Shown here in pieces: positions 48,069 to 61,166 of a DNA stretch of 64,000 nucleotides (its first letter is position 1; each line of letters starts with the position of its first letter). The notes beneath the pieces are model-generated. The model did not search any database, was not told the origin of the DNA, and saw only the letters and a program-made list of their open reading frames with translations. The stretch is from Lumnitzera littorea. Taxonomy: Eukaryota > Streptophyta > Magnoliopsida > Myrtales > Combretaceae. The translations under genes and the position numbers were made by a program. The DNA is taken from NCBI GenBank assembly GCA_024138015.1, contig JAMXBB010000009.1, positions 12,463,027-12,527,026 on the forward strand, in the 5' to 3' direction.

Positions 48069-51000
48069 TATTACAACCTAAAGGGGTGAGTCATGGCAAT
48101 TGTGGTATACAGTATAAAGAACTATGGATTGATTTCCCTTTCAATCGACAACTTTTCATGCAATATACAAAGCTACTACTACAATTAACAACCCAAAGTT
48201 AGGCAGGTGCAAGTAATATCATTGTATTATAATAATAATAAAACTATTAAAATATAAATGACACATATATATAGATATCTACAAATAAGAAGTCGGTAAT
48301 ATCTCGTATTACAAATTGGTAACATTTCATTACATATTAAAGTTTAAAATCTAAATACAATAATATAGGCATACTCTTATAACTAATCTTACTCTCACAT
48401 TAAGCCACTGGGGTATTACTAACCTTAAGCATCCGACGACTTGACTCCACAAATTGATCAGCCTACGAAAGCAAACTACGAGAGTATAAGTTAACTAGCT
48501 TAGTGAGATATTTCCCCCAACTGTACAATAAACAAGTTATATAACAATTTAATTCAATCAAATAAATGTATGAACAATCAATATGCCATACAAATACATG
48601 CAGGTGACCAGGTATTGCATGCAATTCAGATTTAATGCCCTCTGAAATGAGGGTTGGAGATACATCGACACCAGTCAGATCTAAGTATCATACTAGAACT
48701 TACATGCTAATGAAACTCCGTGTTTCGTATTCAAAATATAATGGTGTATCCATTTTTAGTTTTAATCAAAATCTAGTTCTGCATATAATTGTGAGTAGAT
48801 TCATACAGCTCTTATTTACCCCTAAACGGAGGCCTTTAGACTCGACTCTTAGCTAAGTAGTTGGCGCTTCCAATGCTTAGTGTTCTCGCAGGCCAAGGTA
48901 AGGTCATATCATACGTGTGCATCATATAAAATACTATAATCACAATAATCAACCTACGTATAGTCTCTTATTACCTCCATATTGTGTGATGACTAGAATT
49001 AGTTATGCAATGCATGATTATGCGTATTTCGATTTTTTTCTTTCAAGTTAGATAATGTTAAGTCCTTTTACTTAGTGATCAACAAAGTTACAAACAAATC
49101 AGTTCCTATCAAATACTATGCAAAAAACTGTACATTATTATAATTTAAAGTAAATTCACTATTAACAAATAGTATCACATGCAAATATAACCCAGTTCCA
49201 TATAACATTTAATTATGAATAACAATTTATATTCACTATCTACATATACATGCAAGTATTGAATAATTAGAAATACTTACTTGGCCATACTGGAAGTCAA
49301 GGATCGTAATAATCAGATGGTAAGTCGGTATCAATGTTGTGATCACTTGAGAATAGGGAATACAAAAAGTAATAAGTTTGGGAATTTAATAACTAAATTA
49401 GTATTATAACTTGTATTGTTTACTTAATTTAGATATTGGTTTGTATGAAATTGTTGATTTGAGCTTTTTACCTAATCACATATAACTTTTTTGATCTAGC
49501 TTGGATCTTTTTGAATTTATAATCCATTTCGATTGTTTTCGAACGTACTTTCTCGTAGTAGGGTCCATTTTGGACATTGTAACTCGTAGTTTTGATTACA
49601 ATATAAAAATATCACAAATTTCATCATTTTGACTTAAATAATTATAAAATAACAATTAAAGCTTTTCTTAATATAATTATGATTTAATAATTATTTGAGT
49701 TGTATATTTTTTTAATTTTCTTATTTTAGTTCTATTTTACTATAATTACTCATTTTATCCTATCTTTGAGGTTTAAGATTTATTAATTCGATTTTTCAAC
49801 TTTATCATTTTTCTAATTAATTAATTAATTATTATTATTATTAATTATGAAAATTACTTAATTTATTCTTAAGTGATGACGTAGTAGCATATGGAAGTGC
49901 CACGTATCCTTTTGTAATTTTCTCCATATTTTCTATTATTTTCCTATTTCTTTGTATTTTGCGATATATTATATATCAATACTTATTACTATATTTTATT
50001 AAATTTTCTAAATTAATTATTTATTATACTATCTCGTAAAGTTACGGTACACTTATATATATATATATTTATATACAAAAATACGAAACACAAATTATAA
50101 TATACATACATACATATATATATATCTAAACATCACATCTAATAACTTATATACATATATATCTAGAATTTTTTTTTATAAAATTAGAATACCAAGTATA
50201 TATATACATACATATACCTACTATACTGATACATACATATATCATAAAAATTAAAATAATAAGTATATATATATATACACGTACATATTCACACATACAT
50301 ATAAACATAAATACATAATTAAGTAAATACCAAATGCATACATATGTCTATAAATACAGAAATACATAATACATGTATATATATCCTATATGTATGCTTA
50401 CATTTAAACACCATATACTAAAAATAAATACTAGGTACATACACATATGTACCCATTTATGCATACATAGTATATCCTAAAACAAATACTATGTACAATT
50501 ACATATAGATATACATAGTCACGTATACATATACATACATCCTAAATAATATATACATAGTATATATATTATATATGCATACATGTACATACTATATAAT
50601 AAATATACTATGTACAATACACATATATACTCTCATGCATACATATATGTAAATAATTAAAATAAATACTCAATATACATATACATGTTATAGAATATAT
50701 ATATATATATATATATATGTACAAATCTAAATAAATAACTTACCTAATTTCTTTAGATAATTGAATAATAAAAATTCCCTTATTTTCTTCTTCTTCTTCT
50801 TCTTCTTAATGTTTGCTAAGTTTGTATGTGTGTTAAGTTTTTTTTTTTTTCAGTTTTTGTTTTTCTCTTTTTTCTTTGGTTCCAAGTTCTAGACGAAAAA
50901 CAAATAGCAACATGCAGATTAAAACAAGAGGAAAATAAGGAAATAAAATCTTGCCTAATCTCTTCATTAATTAAGATTAGATACCTACTTTATTACATTA

Positions 51001-51620
51001 TCCTTTCCTACATAAATCATTGACACTTATACATGGAAAAAAAACACATGGGCTATTGTAATTTATAGCTTAGAATCACGTAGCAACAAGGAAAATAGGA
51101 AGAAGAAAAAAAAAGAAAAGAAAAAGAAAGAAAAGGGAAGAAAAATAAAAAATAAAAATAAAATATTTAATTTTTTCCAAAAATAAAAATGATATAATTA
51201 GTATTTATAAATTGATTTTGAGATTTTATGAAAATTTATTAATTTAATTTATATCTGTTTAGTTTATAATATTTACAAATTATTTCAATGTTTTTGTTAA
51301 GGTTTATAAGCGATTACGCGATTTAGTTGATAAATGTGATCGATTATAGTTATATCACTATTAAGTTGTATATATTCATTTTATAAGCTTAAAGTTATAA
51401 TTTCAGGGTTTTGTTAAGTTTGAGATCGATTTCGCATATTTATGTATATATCAGATATAGGGTTTTTTATATGCGATTTAGGGTTCGATCAAATTTTTAG
51501 GGTTTTTGTTACTGATACTATATTCAATTTCACAATTTATATAAAATTTTTATTTTAGCTAGCCTTGTCGAAATATGATATTATCTAGAGTACTTGGGCT
51601 TATACTATTGACTTTATTGG
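48069..51620 (-). repeat. 5' LTR of B1 (main part)
   Basis: Begins TATTACAACC (TG changed to TA) and aligns over its length with 38292-41833. It is interrupted at 51620 by the nested solo LTR; its last 7 bases (GTTTACA) are at 55065-55071. It includes an AT microsatellite tract (50050-50720). Frames at 48635-48856 and 50826-51023 are LTR sequence. Confidence 0.9.
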
Positions 51621-54600
51621 CGTCATGACCCAAGGGAGCTAGTCGTGGCAATCGCTATATACCGTATAAAGGATTGCAAATTGAATTCCCTTACAATCAA
51701 CAACCCTTTTATACGATACATAAGGTTACAGCTACTACTAACTACCAAGAGTGCGTAAGCTTAAGCAATATTATTTCATGATAAATAATAAAATTATAAA
51801 AAAATAACACATGGTCTATTTGTATAAAAGTTTACAAATATAAAGTCTGAAACATGTCTTAAGTTAAACCAATATATCAATTATATATTTAGATCTATTA
51901 ACTATCAGAAATACCCTCTGATCTCATCCAGCTCCCACACTCACCCCGTGTAGAAAACTGACCTCGGGCATGCGACGGCCCAACTCCACAAAAAGATCGA
52001 CCTGCAAGAGAAGACTGCAAGAATATAAGCTAACTAGCTTAGTGAGATAATTTCCCTTAACCATATATCAATCAAGTTATACAATAATTAGGTTAAACTA
52101 AATGAATGCATGATAAATAGTATGCCAAACAAATACATGCAAGTGACCAGGTACTGCATGTAACTCAGATTTAATGCCTTCCAAAGTCAGGGTTAAAGAT
52201 TCATCGCTACATTCAAATCCAGGTATCATATTAGAACTTACTTTATAACGAAACTCTATGTTTCGTATTCAAAATGTAATGGTACATCCATTATCAGTTT
52301 TATCAAAACGAGTTCTACATATGAGTATAATTAAGTTTACACTACCCTTACTCACCCCTAAACGAAGGCCTCTGAACTCGATCCTTAGCCAGGCGGTTGG
52401 TACCTCCAATGCCTAGTCATCCCGTGGGCCAAGATAAGGTCATATTATACGTATGCATTGTATGAAATTTATAATAATTAATAATCAACCCACATATAGC
52501 CTCTTGCTACCTCCGTGTAATGTAACTGGCGGAATTAGTTATGCAGTGCATGATTATGCGTGATCCAAGTTAACTTTTTCTAATCAAAATTAATTAGGTA
52601 TTATTTATTTAGTGATCATTCCAAGTCACAAACAATCAATTCTTAGTAAATCTATTATACAACAATCATTACATTATTGAAATTTAAAGTAAATTCACCA
52701 TCAACAACAATTATCATGCACAAGCATAACCCAACCCCATATACATTCATTTATTAATCATAACTTATATTCATTAACTATAAACACAAACAAGTATGAA
52801 ATCATTAGGAAAAACTCACTCAATCATAATTAACTTAAGGGTCGTAGTAATCTGGTGGCGGCTTAGGGTCTATATCAAAATCACCTGAGAATAATAGAAA
52901 TTTGTAAGTCTGGGAATTTAAAGTTAATTAGTATCATAATTTGTATGGTCTACTTCAGCTAGTTATGTGAATTTGTCGATTTGAGCTTTTTATCGAATCG
53001 CATGTAACTTTTTCGTTTTCGCTTAGATCATTATGAACTTATAATCCATTTTAATCGTTTTTGAGCATATTTTCTCATAACGAGGTCCATTTTGGACGTT
53101 GTGACTCGTAGTTTAAATTGTGATATAAAAATATCACAAATTTACTATTTAAGTTTAAAAATTATAAAATATTAATTTTCGCTTTTTCTTAATATATTTA
53201 TGATGTAATAATTATTTAAACAATATATTTGATATTTTTATTATTTTAAGCATAATTTTCCTATTTTTGAGATTTTAGCCTTATTATTATTTTTATTATT
53301 TTCTTATTATTCATCTATATTTCATGATTTATACACACACACACACATATATATAAACTTATAGTATATTTAATAAATTTTATAATTTTACTTTATTGAG
53401 AAATTCTTAATTTATGGTAATATATATATATATATACCTACTCCTTACATAATTATAAATTTATTTTAGTTTATAGATATTATTATATTACATATATATA
53501 TTTTCAGTAAACTACATATATATACTATATGTTATACGCCATATGTATGTATATATTTATTTTATGAAAACAAATGTACTCTTATGTACATATACATATA
53601 TTCATATATTTATATTTATACATATAAGTATACTCCTATAATATAGTTTACATGTGTACATAAATATAATTACCGAATACATAGATATATATAAATAATA
53701 TACAAATACTTATACATGTATTATATGATATATTCGGTATACCACAACATATACTCTATATTATATATATATATATATACGTCCTATATACATTATATAT
53801 TTAAGCATATATTACCACTTATAGAAATATATAACTACATATATACTATACAACTACATATTTATATATATATATATATGTATATATACGGAAATAAATT
53901 ATACATATATACACCAATATATATAGTTTACATGTATACATATATATATATATATATGTATATACCTATAGTTATTTTGTAAAATACTTAATATCTATTA
54001 TATGTAATCTAAAAAAACTATATACTACATACTCCTTCCATATAATATACCTATGTACATACATGTATACATACATATATAATTCAATTTATTTATGCAT
54101 ATATACATGTAATAGTAATGTTATATTTATAAAAATACCATACAAATACTACATTTATACATGTACATACTATATATTATACATTTATACTTGCAAAATA
54201 ATTTACTCACCTATTACTTTTGAATTTTTTCTTCCTTCTTTTTCACGTTTTTGATTTCCAGGATTTCTTCTCTTCTTTTGTTTTCAGTTTTGTTTTTATT
54301 TTCCAAATTTTCCTCTTCCTTTTAATTCACGTGTTCAACAATTTAAGAGAAACAAAATAAAACAAAAATCTTATCCTAATCCTTTCATTTATGAGGATGG
54401 GACAAAGTAATCTTATGTAAATTTTTTCCTTCTTTTATATCTAAACACTTGGCTTAGCAATTGTACACGTGGGCTGCCATTTGATTTCCCATTTCCAGAA
54501 CGTAGCAACAATAGGAAAAGAAGAAAAGAAAGAAAAGAGAAAAAGAGAAAAAGAAAAAGGATGAAAATAAAAATTAATAATAAATATTTATAATTTCTCT

Positions 54601-55059
54601 AAACATATAAATTATAACAATACTCATCATAAATTAATTTTTAAATTTTTTTGAAAATTTATCAGTTTAATTGGTACCTGTTACAATTATAATTTTTATA
54701 AGTTATTGGAGCAATTTCGTTAAAAATTTCAATCGAATAGGCGATTTAATCAAAAATTGTAACCAACTATAATTATATCACTATCGAATAATATTTAACT
54801 ACTTTATAGGCTTATGTTTATAATTTTAGGATTTCGAACAAATTTTGGTTCAATTTTAATTAATGGTACATAAATCAATTTTAAGGTTTTAGTACGCAAT
54901 TTAGGGTTTCAATCAATTCCTAGGGTTTTGTTATCGGTGTTATATTTAATTTATTAAATTTCATAATTTTTTATTGTTACTAGCCTTATTGACTTATTGT
55001 ACAGTTTAAAACATTCAGATTTGAATTAGGATTCAACTATTGATTTCCTAAGGTTTACA
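51621..55059 (-). mobile_element. Solo LTR of family B (3439 bp) nested in the B1 5' LTR
   Basis: Flanked by ATTGG on both sides (51616-51620 and 55060-55064). It starts CGTCATGACCC (TG changed to CG) and ends AAGGTTTACA. It is more similar to the solo LTR at 15298-18592 than to the B1 LTRs by eye. No internal sequence is present. Removing it joins GACTTTATTGG to GTTTACA and restores the end of the B1 LTR followed by the CTTAA duplication. Confidence 0.92.
53330..54200. repeat. AT / TACA-rich microsatellite tract in nested solo LTR
   Basis: TATA, CACA and TACA repeats in the position homologous to the other family-B LTRs. The short frames 53716-53982 and 54063-54254 are repeat artefacts. Confidence 0.8.
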
Positions 55060-55076
55060 ATTGGGTTTACACTTAA

Positions 55077-56683
55077 GATTTTGCAAAGAGTACATATTTA
55101 GTTGACTTTATTAGGATGGAATGGAATAGCTATTCTCTACCTATTATGGGTGAGTAGATAACCCTGTTGAATAGAGTACCCACTTAGATCCTACTCCATT
55201 GAGTGGGTTCTGAGTAATAATTTCTCGAAACTTGCTTTCACTAGATAGGGAATGAATATGAAGTCAAGATACCCTATCCTATCTTAGAACCTATAAACTA
55301 ATATATACAAGGTACAAGGTACATGTTCTATAGTACGTCAAACTTACTTTGTGATAGTAATTAAATAATGTTAATAAATAAAAAATTAATACTATTGCTT
55401 TTTCTATTTCAATTTTAAAGAAAATAACAATAAAAGTCCAATTCATAATAATACCCTTAAATTATATACAGCTTGTGTTTATTATCTAATCCATCTCTCT
55501 TCTTTTCTTCTTCTTCTTTGGTAAAAACCTCTCCCTTCTTTTACTTTCTTATTTCTTTGCATCCTCATTCCTCTTTTACTAACTTTAAACCAGTGAGGTC
55601 TTAGAAATATCTTAATTCTTAACTTATTATTCAATATATAATATTGTAATTGCTTTTACATAATTTTTAAGTTTTGTATATAATAATTTTATGATTTGAT
55701 AAAAATTTTATTTTAATAATTTAAAGAAAAAGGATAATAAATTTAAGCATGACCTAACCAAGGGTTTCAACATTTCTAAATACAAAAATATTTTATATTT
55801 TGTCTATCAAAGTTTTATATTGTCTTAACTCAAGATATGTTACAACGTATACAAATTATTTTCGGCCATCTACTGATAATATAGTTATAATTTTGAAATT
55901 TATTATACATCTAATACAAAGTTTTAAAGGAAGATAGAGAAAAAATTTTAGGTTGTATAGGTATATTGTAAAATTTGCAAGGTGCAACGTGCAAGGTACA
56001 AGGTAACTCTCAAGAGCCACATGGTAGGTTTTGAGTATAAAAATTTAGTAACCTGTACTTATAAAGTAGGGTACAGGTAGGCCTCATACCCTACACACCC
56101 TATATCTACTCACCTCTATTACCTATTCATCTATTCTTTCAATTTATTTTCGAAATAACTATTCTATAAAATCTCCAATATAGAAAAATAAGGAAATGCA
56201 ATTTCTTTACAAGACACAAGGAATGACTATTATTTAATTTTTTTAGGGTAAAGTACGCTATTCACCTTTATAAATTTTCTAAATGGTATAAACACCCCAT
56301 TTTTTCAAAATACAATCCTTATGCCTAGCTTTTGTCAACTTGGAAGCTAGTATGGCACAATAACTAATGTATCATTACCAAGTCATGCTACATCATCATG
56401 AGTCATTAATTTATGTATATAGTACAATTATATAGATATATATTAATTAGTTAAAATAATAATAAATTAAATAAATACAAAAAATTTAATAAAAGGAATA
56501 AAATGATGATTTTTTTTTCAAATAATACATAAACTTCTAATTTAAATTACATATATGCACATATAGGGATATCCTTTCTCTATGATGCAACCTCTATACC
56601 AATGGCCTTTTGGTGTTGAAGCACACAATAAGGACCCAAAGAAGGAGAATAACATAAATAGTAAGAAAAAAGAAAGAAAACCA
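55077..56683. other. Intergenic DNA with a possible decayed DNA-transposon relic
   Basis: No gene. The words GAATAGCTATTCT and GGTGAGTAGATA near 55125-55175 reappear inverted as TATCTACTCACC and AATAACTATTCT near 56105-56168. They could be the ends of a decayed element of about 1.05 kb. The interval also has TACAAGGTACAAGG repeats near 55306 and 55995. The rest is plain AT-rich DNA. Confidence 0.4.
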
Positions 56684-58847
56684 TGTCATGCCCTAAACTT
56701 TAGGAGTTGTAATAACCTCATCGTATAAACTAACCTAATCTAGAAGCTACTTTCCTCAGTTGCTAATATATGTATAGTCCATACAAGGCGAACGATGACT
56801 CAACCAACTTTTAAGCAATTAGATGGGCACCTGTACTAGATAGCACCTATAGATTAACACATTGCAAAATATATAGTCTCATAATTATAGATAGTCTAGT
56901 TCTTTTACATAGCTTACTATACATCAAAAGTTCCAAATTTTTCAAAAAGAACTACACATCTCTACGAGAGGACTACATTACATATAGGTATATTAGTGAG
57001 TCGGCGAAGACTATAAGGTCTCCTAAGAAAACCTTATAATCTGCCTACAAAAGAAAAACAAAAGTAACAGAACTTGGATCCTTCACTAGACTTCAACACT
57101 TCACTCCCTAACCCATTGGAACTAACCTATGGACAACTATAACAAGGCATCTCCAGGTACTTCTCCACACCTGTAAAATAATCTATTAGGATGTAAGCTC
57201 AACTAACTCCGTAAGAAGGAATGAACTCATAAGAGTACCATAATAAACATAGTTATTCAATCATTAGTTAATTGCAAATGCAACAGACTAATGATAGAGC
57301 ATTACACAATGTTTAACCGGTTCATTGTGAAGTTAGAATAATTCCATCCACTATAACTTAGATTTCAAGGAGTTTGAATGCGACACTATTAGACTAAATC
57401 CAGACTTGTGCATTGGAGAACACTCTCTTCCCAAGAGAATATTTGAACTACGGTTCCTAACCTTACTACGACCCTCTCTTTTATCACTTAGTTCGACTAA
57501 GGGTAAGAAAATAATCATTTCTACTATCCTTATCGAAATGTTAGTATTTACTCTGATAACCTGATTGTTACCCTTATTGGGTTTGCGAATGTCAGGTTAT
57601 ATCTTTAGTCAACTCATGATTAGTTTGGATTATCAAGTGAGCAACCATGTTTATACACACAAGACATGATATATTTAAGCAGAAAATAGCACTTAGAGTT
57701 CAACCCCTAATCAATAACCAGTATCACAAACATATACATACAAATAATCTAATTACAACTACAAACAAGCACTCTTATTTCTCAAAGTATCCTAATATGA
57801 TACTTCAATATGCTACAAAGCATCAATCTTAACTAACCTATGTTTACAGTTACCTTACTCCTAACCATTGCCTCCTTAATCTTCAATTATCCCTAGAAAT
57901 ACATAATAAATTAGTTTTCTAGCTTTAATTCATTATTCATTAGTTTATTTTATATGTTTTTGGTTATTTAGTCATAAATTTCGTAAGTTATTTCCACTTA
58001 AAAATCATAATTTCTTAGCCATTCATTGATTTTTATAAGTTACCTTAATAGGTCAAATCCTCTAAGTTATAATCTAAGTGATTTATAGTGGTTTTCTTTA
58101 ATAAAAAATCCTCTAAGTCAAGCTTTAAGTAGTTTTATAATAGTTTTCTTTAGTCTAAAAATCCTCTAAATTAGATTCTGAGTGGATTTATGGTAATTTC
58201 CTTTAGTAAGAAATCCTTTGAGTTACTTTTTGAGCTATATAGGAGTTATTTGTTACATCGGTTTTATTCTCTAAGACATTCTCTAAACTTCTCGAAGTTA
58301 AATCTCTTATTACGATATCCTCTAAGCTATTTTTTGACTCTGTTATTTATATAATTTTTAATAAAATCATCCTCAAACTAATCCTTTACTTCCCTTGTTT
58401 TCACTTTTACTTCATAATTTTTGCTTCTAAAATACTCTTTGAGTATCAATCTAGTGTAAAATCCTTGAGTTATCGCCTACTCTCAACCAAGATCCTAAGT
58501 TTAGCTAATTTACTAACTTCCCTTTTAAATTATAACTATAGAATAAAATTAAAAACAGCCATAACACTTCAAACAAACCTTCCTTAGTTTCATTACTTTC
58601 CAATTCCTCATACATTACATCAAAATGCATCAATTGTTTCAATTTCATTAAATTAGTCAAATACTAACTTCACTATTTAAGGCTAACTTCTAGTAACTTC
58701 CCACTTTGTTAATTTATCCAACCACTCCAGGGAAATATCCATACTCCAAATATGATTCAAACTCAGTATCTAAGTGAGTTTATGCAAAAAAAAAAAAAAA
58801 CATTATTTTAACTATAAACACTATTTTAAGCATAATTTACGACTTAC
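56684..58847 (-). repeat. Partial LTR of gypsy element A2
   Basis: Begins TGTCATGCCCTAAACTT and follows the family-A LTR to the position equivalent to about 18940. There it breaks off and the sequence jumps directly to the protease-RT border of the internal region. So the outer LTR end, PPT, integrase, RNase H and most of RT of A2 were lost in one deletion. The frame 57647-57832 is LTR sequence. Confidence 0.8.
58054..58262. repeat. Four-unit minisatellite of about 53 bp in the A2 LTR
   Basis: Units start AATCCTCTAAG (or a variant) at about 58055, 58107, 58160 and 58212. Homologous to 14909-15066. Confidence 0.7.
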
Positions 58848-59001
58848 CAAAACTCTTCCCCTCTAAGGTAAATATCAAACAATACTACCACTCTCCATCG
58901 TCTATTTTCCTTTCCTCAATTACTTCCGTGACAAACAACTTCACACCACAACTCTCAATCTTACCAAAATATACAATATTTCCATGATCCAATATTATTG
59001 C
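58848..59001 (-). pseudogene. A2 internal region, protease/RT border, part left of the nested LTR
   Basis: Parallels 8985-9135 of A1 as DNA (AAATATCAAACAATACTACCA and CTCAATTACTTCCGTGACAA have close counterparts). It ends at the insertion site of the family-C LTR. Confidence 0.7.
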
Positions 59002-60548
59002 TGTCAACAATGGGTTTTTCCGATTTTTTATTTATTTTCCTTAATCTGATTAGTATCAAGCCCTAATTCATTTAATACTAATCCTTAACTAAGAGTTAAA
59101 AAAAATTTGGTTTTCTATTTTTTAAAACTTAGAGTCACTACCTAATCAAGGTCAAGAAAAAGAATAGGTAAGTTAAATCAATAGGGTGAATCGGTTGAAC
59201 CTAGTCACTAGCCTACTGGAATACCGATATTAAAAAAAGGTTTTGAAAACCAAAGATTTGAGTCAAGAGGCTAACATTTTAAACCCTTAAAGGGTACCAC
59301 ATTTAACTTTCTGAAATTAATTTTATCTTTTAAAATACTCGTTTTAACTATTTCTAAATTTATAATTAAAACTAATTCAATTTGCATAAATAACAAATCA
59401 AAATTATTTATAAAAGGAAAAATAAAAAGATTTCTCTGTTTTAAGTTGCCCTGTTTATGTTCATGAAAAATTGACTAAATTTACGTCTCTTAGCCATTTG
59501 ATTTTTTTTGGAAAAATTCTATAAAAGGGTCCTAAATTGGTATTTTTATTTTTGGAAAATTCTAAAAGGTCTTAATTTTGAAAAGGATTTATTTATTTTT
59601 ATTTATTTTAAAAATATTTTTCTAAGTGATAAAACATCTTTATTATTTATTATATATATTTTCCTTTTTATTTTGACTAAAATGTAAAAATAGATAAATA
59701 AAACTAGGCTTTTTTCTTCTTCATTTTTTTTCTATTTCTATTTCTTTTTTTTCTTTCCTTTTTTTGTGATAGAGTACAATGGATAATAAAGAAAAAGAAA
59801 AAAGAAAATACAATGTAATGAAAAGAAAAAAAAAATGTAGAACAAAACAAAGGGAAGAGGGGAGCGAACAAAATGGTGGTTGGAGAGAGGGATTTAGAGC
59901 AAATTTTAGGTTGGTGGTCAAGTCATGCATAGTTCGAGTCAAGTTTAAGTTACTTGACTGGTTACATGTGAGCCATGTGATTGCATAAGGAAGAAGAAGG
60001 CCACCTAGTGAGCATTGGAGGAGATGATATAAACTGTTCCATCAGCTAATTTGAATGGGTAAATCAACTTTCATGTGAAAGTCATTAACATTAGGGAGAT
60101 TGGCGGTAGTGCTTTGATGTAAGGTGGTTGTTTGGTAGTTATGTACATTTTAGCCATGAGCGGTGGTAGTAGTTGATCTACATGGTAGCTACTAGAGCTC
60201 GAACAAAGGTTGGATCTTCGGTTTTGAAGAGTAGTGATATACGTAGTGTAGTTGTTTCGACTTGAAGTGGTGGCTAGAGTAGTAGGGAAGCAAGGTGGTA
60301 GTTAGTGTTTAGCGGTTCCTTATGTGGCGGCTAGGCTAAGGCACACAACTGCTTGTGATGGTCATCAAGTTTATGAGCTTAGGGCTTGGGAAGTTCGGCC
60401 ACGGTATTGGTTTAGCTCGACAGTTAGTACAGTCAAATTTTCAAGTTAAAAAGAGAACATTATCGACTTAGAGAGAGAGAAAGGATAAGATTGAGTGTTT
60501 AGTGAGCACGGAGATGGAAATTAATGATTGTTGATGAATATTATACCC

Positions 60549-60557
60549 CTATTTATA
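60549..60557 (-). promoter_or_regulatory. TATA box of family-C LTR, copy 3
   Basis: The minus strand reads TATAAATAG, in the same position as in copy 2 relative to the tRNA-like block (about 550 bp downstream). Confidence 0.55.
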
Positions 60558-61091
60558 CGAGTTCAAAGCTTGGTTTTGCTTGGAAGGTCAAAAATCAAAG
60601 TAATCTTGCAATCCTCTCATTAATGGGTTTGAAAGAATTTGATTCTGAATTTAATTAAATTAATTTAATTTTGTGTGTTGTTGATGACTAAAATGGATTC
60701 CATGAAGTTTGTTATTGCTAGATTAATCTATTTTTAACTTCATCTTTCAATAACATACACAAATCATGGAGATTCTAGAAACAAAAAAAAGATCCGTGCA
60801 GTGAATTTTTTTTTTTTTAATTTTCAAATGCTAAATTTAATGGGGATATGAATGAATCTAGACTTGAAATTACTCCCAATGTAAAATAGGCCATGTGACC
60901 TTTGAGATACCACCATTAATTTTGTGAAATCTCAAAGAAAAAGGCCTAAAAAAGGGTATCAAATTGAGTTACTTGAACATTGAGGGAGGAGGAAAAACTG
61001 ATGAAAATCTGAGAAAGGGTAGTATTAGTTAATCAGAGGCTAACACATGGTACTTGGACACTACAAAACATAAAAGACACCAAGCGCCTAT

Positions 61092-61166
61092 GTTTAACAT
61101 CGAACCCAGGACCACTTGATTATTTATGTGTGCTCTTTCCATTAGGTCATTAGCTTGTGTCTTATT
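61092..61166 (-). other. tRNA-like block inside family-C LTR, copy 3
   Basis: The minus strand shows TGACCTAATGG then AAAGAGCAC (A-box region, 61139-61149), followed by GTCCTGGGTTCGATG (B-box region near 61098-61105). AGCTAATGACCTAATGGAAA closely resembles the 5' half of a plant tRNA D-arm. The B-box has one mismatch to GWTCRANNC. Confidence 0.5.

Larger units (their letters stand above)
38292..55071 (-). mobile_element. Ty3/gypsy element B1, structurally complete, with a nested solo LTR
   Basis: The outer target duplication is CTTAA on both sides (38287-38291 and 55072-55076). The left LTR is 38292-41833. The right LTR is 48069-51620 plus 55065-55071, because a second family-B solo LTR with its own duplication (ATTGG) lies 7 bp from its end. 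Between the LTRs, on the minus strand: PBS, extra ORF, gag, zinc knuckles, protease, RT, RNase H, integrase, PPT. The order and the integrase C-terminal extension fit a Tekay/Del-like chromovirus. LTRs differ by very roughly 5-10 percent by eye. The coding regions are broken. Confidence 0.9.

Noticed and set aside
59721..59988. Overlapping open frames on both strands (KEKEKRKYN..., FFFLFITLYF...)
   Set aside because: They come from a purine/pyrimidine-rich tract inside a family-C LTR; composition alone explains the open frames.
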